From Plazaster borealis (Eukaryota; Echinodermata; Asteroidea; Forcipulatida; Labidiasteridae): a stretch of 64,000 bases of DNA. Positions 12,801-24,800 of this stretch are shown here, piece after piece. The DNA lies in contig CM037461.1 in the NCBI GenBank assembly GCA_021014325.1, forward strand, positions 13,483,501-13,547,500, given 5' to 3'. The stretch's first letter is position 1, and each line of letters opens with the position of its first letter. The position numbers and the translations under genes are program-made. Under the pieces are notes generated by a model that ran no database searches, was not told the origin of the DNA, and worked only from the letters and a program-made list of their open reading frames with translations.

Positions 12801-15800
12801 CCATGTTTTTGTTTGGCAGCTTGAGGATGGACTAAATGTGTCAGAGAGCAAAGTAAGTGTTATTTGCCAATATGTTCTTTCACAGTTAGAAATAGTATGT
12901 CTTTTTTAGCTGTATGCTAGACATTCTTCTTTGTATTGCTATTAAAACAAGAGTAGTGGCATTGGTAAATAAGCAATATTTCTGTAAAAATGAGAAAAAT
13001 ATGCACCCTTGAGCAACATATTCTTTTTGTTTATCAAAGAGCTGTAGCTAATTTGGCATAAGGTAAATACATCAAATTTTCTGTAGCTGCATGGTAGAGA
13101 TCCTCACTTGTATATTGAAACAAGTTGAGGGTGAGCAGTGTTTTTTTCTGTAGCTGCATGGTAGAGATCCTCTCTTGTATATTGAAACAAGTTGAGGGTG
13201 AGCAGTGTTTTTTCTGTAGCTGCATTGTATAGATCCTCACTTGTATATTGAAACTAGTTGAGGGTTAGGAGTGTTTTTTCTGTAGCTGCATGGTAGAGAT
13301 CCTCACTTGTACATTGAAACAAGTTGAGGGTGAGCAGTGCTTTTTGCCAAGCTGCATGGTAAAGATCCTCACTTGTATATTGAAACAAGTTAAGGGTGAG
13401 CAGTGTTTTTTCTGTAGCTGCATGGTAAAGATCCTCACTTGTATGATGAAACAAGTTGAGGGTGAGCAGTGTTTTTTCCGAGCTGCTTGGTAAAGATCCT
13501 CACTTGTATATTGAAACAAGTTGAGGGTGAGCAGTGTTTTTTCTGTAGCTGCATGGTAAAGATCCTCACTTGTATATTGAAACAAGTTGAGGGTGAGCAG
13601 TGTTTTTTCCGAGCTGCTTGGTAAAGATCCTCACTTGTATATTGAAACAAGTTAAGGGTGAGCAGTGTTTTTTCTGTAGCTGCATGGTAAAGATCCTCAC
13701 TTGTATATTGAAACAAGTTGAGGGTGAGCAGTGTTTTTTCTGTAGCTGCATGGTAAAAATCGTCACTTGTATATTGAAACAAGTTGAGGGTGAGCAGTGT
13801 TTTTTCTGTAGCTGCATGGTAGAGATCCTCACTTGTATATTGAAACAAGTTGAGGGTGAGCATTGTTTTTTCTGTAGCTGAATGGTAGAGATCCTCACTT
13901 GTATATTGAAATGAGTTGAGGTTTAGCAGGTTTTTTTCTGTAGCTGCATGGTAGAGATCCTCACTTGTATTGAAACAAGTTGAGGGTGAGCAGTGTTTTT
14001 TCTGTAGCTGCATAGTAGAGATCCTCACTTGTATATTGTAACAAGTTGAGGGTGAGCAGTGTTTTTTCCGAGCTGCATGGTAGAGATCCTCACTTGTATA
14101 TTGAAACAAGTTGAGGGTGAGCAGTGTTTTTTTCTGTAGCTGCATGGTAGAGATCCTCTTTTGTATATTGAAACAAGTTGAGGGTGAGCAGTGTTTTTTC
14201 CGAGCTGCATGGTAGAGATCCTCACTTGTATATTGAAACAAGTTGAGGGTGAGCAGTGTTTTTTCTGTAGCTGCATGGTAGAGATCCTCACTTGTATATT
14301 GAAACAAGTTAAGGGTGAGCAGTGTTTTTTCTGTAGCTGCATGGTAGAGATCCTCTTTTGTATATTGAAACAAGTTGAGGGTGAGCAGTGTTTTTTCCGA
14401 GCTGCATGGTAGAGATCCTCACTTGTATATTGAAACAAGTTGAGGGTGAGCAGTGTTTTTTCCGAGCTGCTTGGTAAAGATCCTCACTTGTATATTGAAA
14501 CAAGTTAAGGGTGAGCAGTGTTTTTTCTGTAGCTGCATGGTAAAGATCCTCACTTGTATATTGAAACAAGTTGAGGGTGAGCAGTGTTTTTTCTGCAGCT
14601 GCATGGTAAAAATCGTCACTTGTATATTGAAACAAGTTGAGGGTGAGCAGTGTTTTTTCTGTAGCTGCATGGTAGAGATCCTCACTTGTATATTGAAACA
14701 AGTTGAGGGTGAGCAGTGTTTTTTCTGTAGCTGAATGGTAGAGATCCTCACTTCTATATTGAAATGAGTTGAGGTTTAGCAGGTTTTTTTCTGTAGCTGC
14801 ATGGTAGAGATCCTCACTTGTATTGAAACAAGTTGAGGGTGAGCAGTGTTTTTTCTGTAGCTGCATAGTAGAGATCCTCACTTGTATATTGTAACAAGTT
14901 GAGGATGAGCAGTGTTTTTTCCGAGCTGCATGGTAGAGATCCTCACTTGTATATTGAAACAAGTTGAGGGTGAGCAGTGTTTTTTTCTGTAGCTGCATGG
15001 TAGAGATCCTCTTTTGTATATTGAAACAAGTTGAGGGTGAGCAGTGTTTTTTCCGAGCTGCATGGTAGAGATCCTCACTTGTATATTGAAACAAGTTGAG
15101 GGTGAGCAGTGTTTTTTCTGTAGCTGCATGGTAGAGATCCTCACTTGTATATTGAAACAAGTTGAGGGTGAGCAGTGTTTTTTCTGTAGCTGCATGGTAA
15201 AAATCGTCACTTGTATATTGAAACAAGTTGAGGGTGAGCAGTGTTTTTTCTGTAGCTGCATGGTAGAGATCCTCACTTGTATATTGAAACAAGTTGAGGG
15301 TGAGCAGTGTTTTTTCTGTAGCTGAATGGTAGAGATCCTCACTTGTATATTGAAATGAGTTGAGGTTTAGCAGGTTTTTTTTCTGTAGCTGCATGGTAGA
15401 GATCCTCACTTGTATTGAAACAAGTTGAGGGTGAGCAGTGTTTTTTCTGTAGCTGCATAGTAGAGATCCTCACTTGTATATTGTAACAAGTTGAGGGTGA
15501 GCAGTGTTTTTTCCGAGCTGCATGGTAGAGATCCTCACTTGTATATTGAAACAAGTTGAGGGTGAGCAGTGTTTTTTTCTGTAGCTGCATGGTAGAGATC
15601 CTCTTTTGTATATTGAAACAAGTTGAGGGTGAGCAGTGTTTTTTCCGAGCTGCATGGTAGAGATCCTCACATGTATATTGAAACAAGTTGAGGGTGAGCA
15701 GTGTTTTTTCTGTAGCTGCATGGTAGAGATCCTCACTTGTATATTGAAACAAGTTAAGGGTGAGCAGTGTTTTTTCTGTAGCTGCATGGTAGAGATCCTC

Positions 15801-18800
15801 TTTTGTATATTGAAACAAGTTGAGGGTGAGCAGTGTTTTTTCCGAGCTGCATGGTAGAGATCCTCACTTGTATATTGAAACAAGTTGAGGGTGAGCAGTG
15901 TTTTTTCCGAGCTGCTTGGTAAAGATCCTCACTTGTATATTGAAACAAGTTAAGGGTGAGCAGTGTTTTTTCTGTAGCTGCATGGTAAAGATCCTCACTT
16001 GTATATTGAAACAAGTTGAGGGTGAGCAGTGTTTTTTCTGTAGCTGCATGGTAGAAATCGTCACTTGTATATTGAAACAAGTTGAGGGTGAGCAGTGTTT
16101 TTTCTGTAGCTGCATGGTAGAGATCCTCACTTGTATTGAAACAAGTTGAGGGTGAGCAGTGTTTTTTCTGTAGATGCATAGTAGAGATCCTCACTTGTAT
16201 ATTGTAACAAGTTGAGGGTGAGCAGTGTTTTTTCCGAGCTGCATGGTAGAGATCCTCACTTGTATATTGAAACAAGTTAAGGGTGAGCAGTGTTTTTTCT
16301 GTAGCTGCATGGTAGAGATCCTCTTTTGTATATTGAAACAAGTTGAGGGTGAGCAGTGTTTTTTCCGAGCTGCATGGTAGAGATCCTCACTTGTATATTG
16401 AAACAAGTTGAGGGTGAGCAGTGTTTTTTCTGTAGCTGCATGGTAGAGATCCTCACTTGTATTGAAACAAGTTGAGGGTGAGCAGTGTTTTTTTCCGAGC
16501 TGCATGGTAGAGATCCTCACTTGTATATTGAAACAAGTTGAGGGTGAGCAGTGTTTTTTCTGTAGCTGCATGGTAGAGATCCTCACTTGTATATTGAAAC
16601 AAGTTGAGGGTGAGCAGTGTTTTTTCTGTAGCTGCATGGTAGAGATCCTCACTTGTATATTGTAACAAGTTGAGGATGAGCAGTGTTTTTTCTGTAGCTG
16701 CATGGTAGAGATCCTCACTTGTATATTGAAACAAGTTGAGGGTGAGCAGTGTTTTTTCTGTAGCTGCATGGTAGAGATCCTCACTTGTATATTGTAACAA
16801 GTTGAGGGTGAGCAGTGTTTTTTCTGTAGCTGCATGGTAGAGATGCTCACTTGTATATTGAAACAAGTTGAGGGTGAGCAGTGTTTTTTCTGTAGCTGCA
16901 TGGTAGAGATCCTCACTTGTATATTGAAACAAGTTGAGGGTGAGCAGTGTTTTTTTCTGTAGCTGCATGGTAGAGATCCTCTTTTGTATATTGAAACAAG
17001 TTGAGGGTGAGCAGTGTTTTTTCCGAGCTGCATGGTAGAGATCCTCACTTGTATATTGAAACAAGTTGAGGGTGAGCAGTGTTTTTTCTGTAGCTGCATG
17101 GTAGAGATCCTCACTTGTATTGAAACAAGTTGAGGGTGAGCAGTGTTTTTTTCCGAGCTGCATGGTAGAGATCCTCACTTGTATATTGAAACAAGTTGAG
17201 GGTGAGCAGTGTTTTTTCTGTAGCTGCATGGTAGAGATCCTCACTTGTATATTGAAACAAGTTGAGGGTGAGCAGTGTTTTTTCTGTAGCTGCATGGTAG
17301 AGATCCTCACTTGTATATTGTAACAAGTTGAGGATGAGCAGTGTTTTTTCTGTAGCTGCATGGTAGAGATCCTCACTTGTATATTGAAACAAGTTGAGGG
17401 TGAGCAGTGTTTTTTCTGTAGCTGCATGGTAGAGATCCTCACTTGTATATTGTAACAAGTTGAGGGTGAGCAGTGTTTTTTCTGTAGCTGCATGGTAGAG
17501 ATGCTCACTTGTATATTGAAACAAGTTGAGGGTGAGCAGTGTTTTTTCTGTAGCTGCATGGTAGAGATCCTCACTTGTATATTGAAACAAGTTGAGGGTG
17601 AGCAGTGTTTTTTCTGTAGCTGCATGGTAGAGATGCTCACTTGTATATTGAAACAAGTTGAGGGTGAGCAGTGTTTTTTCTGTAGCTGCATGGTAGAGAT
17701 CCTCACTTGTAATGAAACAAGAGTAGAGGTGTACCAGTGTCTCTACTGTACCTGCATAGTAGGGATCCTGGCTTGTGTACATGAGATGTTGTAAAAATGA
17801 ACCTGTACCGTAAATTTGAAGCTAAATAGGTGTTTTCGGTTATTTTATTGTTTGCATGAAATGTTCATGTTTTTCTTTGCAGCTTCATGATTTTCCAGTT
17901 CAAAAGGTATCAGCATATGAGGTTAGTGATGCTTTGTACAATTTTTTTGCTGCACTCTGATGGAAAAAAAAATTGACTCTGTAATCAAGTTGAAAAAAAA
18001 GCAGAGCACAACACAAAACTGGGCTTTGACAAAATAGTAGCATAAGTTGCTCTAATTTGTTCTGCACAGTAGATTTTATCATAATATTATCTGAAATGAA
18101 ATTAGTGGTACATGCGCCTGTTGGAAATTCTCACTTGTACATTGAAACAAGCTTTGGCGGCACATCAATCTGCAATCTAGATCAACCTCAGCATGTCATT
18201 TTCCAATTAGATATTGTTTCAAGAGATTGTTTCCAAGCTTCTCGCTACATTGTAATGTGTAACCTGCAAAGTTTCAGATGTGTTAAAAATGCAATAATTT
18301 TATCTTAATATACAGGAAGTTCCACCTGACAACGGCGACCTGGATAATCTATCACCATGTGAAGTAATGACTCAGGTATGTACTACCAAAGCTTCCCTTA
18401 TCAAAATTACCCCCTTCCCCCCCACATTAAACATTTTATTCCTGCATTTTATTTTATTAAACCTGCTTTTAACTATAAAGTCGTGTTCCCATTGGACTTT
18501 TTTTTGGTTAGAGTATCGCAACTTTTTTTGCACGGTAAACTGACCTCCCAGTCTACTTAACGCGACCATGATGTTAAACTAACAGGTCGAAAGAGGTCAA
18601 GGAAGACTTCAACGCAGACACGGTAACTTATCAGGGCAGCTAAAAAGTCCAATGGGAACAGCTCTGCGCTGTAAACCTACCGCGACCACGCTGTAAAACG
18701 CTATGTAAACAACACCACTTCCTGTATACAATACTATACACGGAATGCGCACGAAAATGGTAGTATGGTTCCTTGTCTCGTTTGAACTGATGGCGATGTG

Positions 18801-21800
18801 GTGTTATCATCTTACCGTATGCAGCGTGTATACATGTAGCATGCAATACAAAAACTGTCGCTCAGTGCTTTTTTCAATCTCGTCCAGTGGCTGCAGTTTT
18901 GCTACTGTACTAGTTAGAAACATGGCAGATTTGATCAATTTTGTGAGGAGTTTAATTGGGCTAGATGAACGTGAAAATGCTGATGAAGGCACAGGAGAAA
19001 TGATGGAAGATATTAAGTCAGTGCAAACAAGAAGAAGCTGTAACAATGTGCAAATAATAGCTGGACTGATGCCAGCAGTCAGTCACGAGTAAACAGAGTA
19101 CATGCATGTACTTCACCAAGTGTATTAAAGTGAAATAGTACAGCTTAAAGTTTTAAATAATCTGAAAAATTGTTATTTTCTCAGTCAGATTTCCAGTCCA
19201 TCTGAAACCTGTGCAGCAACCAGCCCATCAAAGAATGAAGTAAGTGTTAATTTAATAAGTGCTTTAAAGTTTCAGGGGAGAAGGTTCCCCGCCAAATTGT
19301 TTTTGTCTTTAAGTAATTCTAACACCTGTCACTACATGGGAGAGATCCTTGCACATTTCTTTCATTTTTTAAAGAAAGACGCCATTTAAGGACTATACTA
19401 TTTTCAAAGGGTTTATTTTGGTAGTGCAGTACTAAATAATTTGCCAGACAAGGATACATTATTAATGTGCTTTTCAAGAATTAGGCAAACATTAAAAATA
19501 GTGATGACACATGGTAAATACATTGGTCCAACTCTGTTTTGAAATTGCTGAGTGAATTAACTGAAATATTGAAACTTTGTTTTTTATTGAAACTTTGTTT
19601 TTATAGCTCAGAGATAATATGAGTCCAAATGCGTCACCAAACAAGGTGAGTTTTTTGTTTTAAAAAGGTGTCATTTAACATGAAGGGTAAAATGTTTTGT
19701 TTTTTTTGTTGTTGTTTTTTAAATTACATCCTTCTGATTTCTGCATCCTCACTTATATAAAAGCAGCGGCACATCAGTAACATAGGTAGTTTTTTATGAT
19801 ATTTTTCTCCATCAGAATTTCGGTGCTAATAGTAGTTGTGCAGCGACCAGTGCATTGCAGAATGAAGTGAGTGTTGATCTAATTTTTTAACAAGATTAAA
19901 TTACAATTTATAATTCCTACTTCCATGGTCGCATGTTAGAGATCCTCACTTGTATTTGGAAACAAGAATATGGGCACCCAGTGTCAATTCTGTAGCTGCA
20001 TGGTAGAGATCCTCACTTGTATTTGGAAACATTAGGGATCTTGTATACCCATTTCTTTTCTGTAGCTGCTTGGTAGAGATCCTCACTTGTATAGTGAAAC
20101 AAGATTGCCCCCAGTGTCAGTTTTGTAGCTGCATATACTAGAGATCCTCACTTGTATTTGGAAATAAGAATATAGGCACCCAGTGTCAATTCTGTAGCTG
20201 CGACAGGTCAGTCTTTTCTTTTACTTGGATGTTATTCACTGAATGAGCCAAAGTTCACTGCAATTGGCAAAGATTTTTGTAAACAAAATTCTCAATTTGT
20301 TTTTACATGTTAATATTGAAATGTTTTAACTATAGGTAGTGTTTTTTCTTCTAATTTTCTCTATCAGGGTTTTGGCGCTAATGACAGTTGTGCAGCGAGC
20401 AGTGCATTGCAGAATGAAGTGAGTGTTGATGCAATTTTTGTTCAAGATTGAATGACAGTTTGTAATTCCCACTGTCATGGCCGCATGTAGGAGAGCCTCC
20501 TTTGAATAGTGAAACAAGAGTCATGGCACATCGGTGTCATGTCTGTAGCTGTAGTAAAAATCCTCACTTGTATTTGGGCACGAGCGAGGCACACCAGTGT
20601 CAATTATGTAGCTTCTTACTAGAGATCCTCACTTGTATAATGAAACAAGATTAGAGGCCCCCAGTGTCAGTTTTGTTGCTGCATACTAGAGATCCTCACT
20701 TGTATATTGAAACAAGGGAAGATATATACCCATTTCATTTCTGTTGCTGCGTGGTAGAGATCCTCACTTGTATATTGAAACAAGGGAAGATGTATACCCA
20801 TTTCATTTCTGTAGCTGTTTGGTAGAGATCCTCACTTGTATATTGAAACAAGGGAAGGTGTATACCCATTTCATTTCTGTAGCTGCGTGGTAGAGATCCT
20901 CACTTGTGTATTGAAACAAGATTAGAATCCTCCAGTGTCAGTTTTGTAGCTGCATACTAGAGATCCTCACTTGTATATTGAAACAAGGGAAGATATATAC
21001 CCATTTCATTTCTGTTGCTGCGTGGTAGAGATCCTCACTTGTATATTGAAACAAGATTAGAGGCCCCCAGTGTCAGTTTTGTTGCTGCATACTAGAGATC
21101 CTCACTTGTATATTGAAACAAGGGAAGATGTATACCCATTTCATTTCTGTAGCTGCGTGGTAGAGATCCTCACTTGTATATTGAAACAAGATTAGAGGCC
21201 CCCAGTGTCAGTTTTGTTGCTGCATACTAGAGATCCTCATTTGTATTTGGAAATAAGAATATAGGCACCCAGTGTCAATTCTGTAGCTGCATACTAGAGA
21301 TCCTCACTTGTATATTGAAACAAGGGAAGATGTATACCAGTTTCTTTTCTGTAGCTGCTTGGTGGATATCCTCACTTGTATAATGAAACAAGAGTGAGGC
21401 ACACCAGTGTCATTTCTACAGCTACTTTGCAGAGATTCTCATTTGTACATTAAAGCAAGCAGCGGCACACTTGTCTAATTTCATTTGCTGCTTGCTACAT
21501 ATCACCTTTTTTTTACATTGAGCTGAACTAGTGTCATAGCAGAATCCATGCAGATCAATGCAATATTTGTAATTGTGTCAAAATTTGTTTTTTCAGGTAA
21601 ATGAAAGTGGAGGTCACAAGGCAGCACAGAATGAGGTAAGTGTTTTCTTAATCATCAATTTTTTAAACAAAATTGAGATTGTGCTTCTTTAAAAAAAAGG
21701 CTTAAAATTTGTGCAATAGTCAGACAAGATTCTCATTTCATTAGCTGCATGGAAGGAATTTTCAGGTTGTTTAAAAAATAAGAATAATAATAAAAATAGG

Positions 21801-24800
21801 AATAATAGCAGTTTTTTGGAAAGCGCCAAATCAATCGAAAAGAGGTTCAACGCGCAGGGAATAGCAGACATCAAAAGCAATTAGCAAGACGAAGTGACAA
21901 GAAAGCAATAACAACAAAAGGGGAAAACATACAATAGCAAAGCTAAGAACAATCAGTTTGAGCAAAGTTACCAGTTATAGAATGCTGTCTTGAAAGAGTC
22001 CGGAGAGCAGCTTTGATAGTATATCATAAGAACTATTACAAATATATTGAGTAAATTTGTCCAGAGAGAAGATCCAGTATGTGCAAATGAATGATCCCTC
22101 TGAAATCGGGAGTTTAAGAACAACAAGTGAAAACAAATTTGATGACCAACGCCTGATATTGATTGAACATATTTGTCTGGTATTCAGGAGCAAAACCTTT
22201 AACTTTTTGTAAAAAAAACCCTGAGATACACTCTCAAAGTGCATAGAGAGCCAATGGAGAGATTGAACAATGGTCTGATGTTACTTTTACAACAAAATTT
22301 AGGTAACAATCCGGGCAACTGTGTTTTGAAGTCTTTGCATTCTGGTAACTTGTGTCTTAGGCATTATTAAGGAAGAGAATTACAAAAATCTAAATTGGAT
22401 GAAGTGAAAGAATGAACAATCTTTGCAGTGGCAGAACAAATTCCATTTTTTTCATATAACACCTATGTTATGCAGCTGAAAATGAACTTATTTACAGAGG
22501 GCAGAAACTTGGCCTGACCTGGACATGGTAGAATCAAGTTGAACTTGGTAGAATCAAGTTAGTACTCGATGGATTGGTTATGTTAAATGTGCGACAGGTC
22601 AGTCTTTTCTTTTACTTGGATGTTATTCACTCACTGAGCCAAAGTTCACTGCAATTGGCAAAGAATTTTGTCAGCAAAATTCTCAATTTGTTTTTACATG
22701 TTATTGAAATGTCTCAACTAAAAGTAGTTTTTTTTCATCTATTTTTCTCTATCAGGGTTTCGGCACTAATGACAGTTGTGCAGCGACCAGTGCATTGCAG
22801 AATGAAGTGAGTGTTGATGCAATATCTGTTCAAGATTGAATGACAGTTTGTAATTCCCACTGTCGTGGTCGCATGTTAGAGAGCCTCCTTTGTATAATGA
22901 AACAAGAATCATGGCAGATGTCTGTAGCTGTAGTAAAAATCCTCACTTGCATTTGGGCACGAGTGAGGCACACCTGTGTCAATTATGTAGCTTCTTGGTA
23001 GAGATCCTCACTTGTATAATGAAACAAGAGTAGATGTACACCAGTGTAATTTCTGTTGCTGCTTGGTAGAGATCCTCACTTGTATATATTAACATGAGTA
23101 GAGGCATACCAGTGTCATTTCTGTAGCTGCATCGTAGAGATCCTCACTTGTATTTTGAAACAAGGGAAGATGTATACCCATTTCATTTCTGTAGCTGCGT
23201 GGTAGAGATCCTCACTTGTATATTGAAACAAGATTAGAATCCCCCAGTGTCAGTTTTGTTGTTGCATACTGGAGATCCTCATTTGTATATTGAAACAAGA
23301 TTAGAGGCCCCCAGTGTCAGTTTTGTTGCTGCACACTAGATCCTCACTTGTATATTGAAACAAGGGAAGATGTATACCCATTTCATTTCTGTAGCTGTTT
23401 GGTAGAGATCCTCACTTGTATATTGAAACAAGGGAAGATGTATACCCATTTCATTTCTGTAGCTGTTTGGTAGAGATCCTCACTTGTATATTGAAACAAG
23501 GGAAGATGTATACCCATTTCATTTCTGTAGCTGCATGGTAGAGATCCTCACTTGTATATTGAAACAAGATTAAAGGCCCGCAGTGTCAGTTTTGTTGCTG
23601 CATACTAGAGATCCTCACTTGTATATTGAAACAAGGGAAGATGTATACCCATTTCATTTCTGTAGCTGCGTGGTAGAGATCCTCACTTGTATATTGAAAC
23701 AAGATTACAGGCCCCCAGTGTCAGTTTTGTAGCTGCATACTAGAGATCCTCATTTGTATATTGAAACATAGGAAGATGTATACCCCTGGTAAGTACATTG
23801 GTCCAACTCTGTTTTGAAATTGCTGAGTGATTTAACTGAAATATTGAAACTTTGTTTTTTATTGAAACTTTGTTTTTATAGCTCAGAGATAATATGAGTC
23901 CAAATGCGTCACCAAACAAGGTGAGTTTTTTGTTTTAAAAAGGTGTCATTTAACATGTCGGGTAAAATGGTATTGTTTTTTGTTTTGTTTTATTATTTTA
24001 ATCACATCCTTCTGATTTCTGCATCCTCACTTATATAAAAGCAGCGGCACTTCAGTAACATAGGTTTTTGTTTTTTTTTCTCCATCAGAATTTCGGTGCT
24101 AATAGTAGTTGTGCAGCGACCAGCGCATTGCAGAATGAAGTGAGTGTTGATCTATTTTTTTTACAAGATTAAATGACAATTTATAAATACTACTTCCATG
24201 GCCGCATGTTAGAGATCCTCACTTGTGTTTGGAAACAAGAATATGGGCACCCAGTGTCAATTCTGTAGCTGCATGGTAGAGATCCTCACTTGTATTTGGA
24301 AACATTAGGGATCTTGTATTCCCATTTCTTTTCTGTAGCTGCTTGGTAGAGAACCTCACTTGTATATTGAAACAAGATTGCCCCCAGTGTCAGTTTTGTA
24401 GCTGCATATACTAGAGATCCTCACTTGTATTTGGAAATAAGAATATAGGCACCCAGTGTCAATTCTGTAGCTGCAACAGGTCAGTCTTTCCTTTTACTTG
24501 GATGTTATTCACTGACTGAGCCAAAGTTCACTGCAATTGGCAAAGATTTTTGTCAGCAAAATTCTCAATTTGTTTTTACATGTTAGTTAAATGTTTCAAC
24601 TATAAGTAGGTTTTTTTTCTTCTATTTTTCTCTATCAGGATTTCAGTGCTAATGACAGTTGTGCAGCGACCAGTGCATTGCAGAATGAAGTGAGTGTTGA
24701 TGCAATTTTTTTTCAAGATTGAATGACAGTTTGTAATTCCCACTGTCATGGCCGCATGTTAGAGAGCCTCCTTTGTATATTGAAACAAGGGAAGATGTAT

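Larger units (their letters stand above)
19513..22083 (+). repeat. Segmental duplication, copy A (microexons 7-10)
   Basis: It starts GGTAAATACATTGGTCCAAC and ends around GAGAAGATCCAGT. The same order of intron and exon sequence recurs at 23788-25751. This copy is longer because it holds more of the 66-bp-type intronic modules. Confidence 0.85.

Noticed and set aside
13034..17794. Many long open frames (up to 417 codons) on both strands with repeats such as EDLYHAATEKTLLTLNLFQY
   Set aside because: They follow from a 66-bp tandem repeat with a codon-multiple period. Overlapping frames on both strands are equally open, and the region is an intron between in-phase exons.
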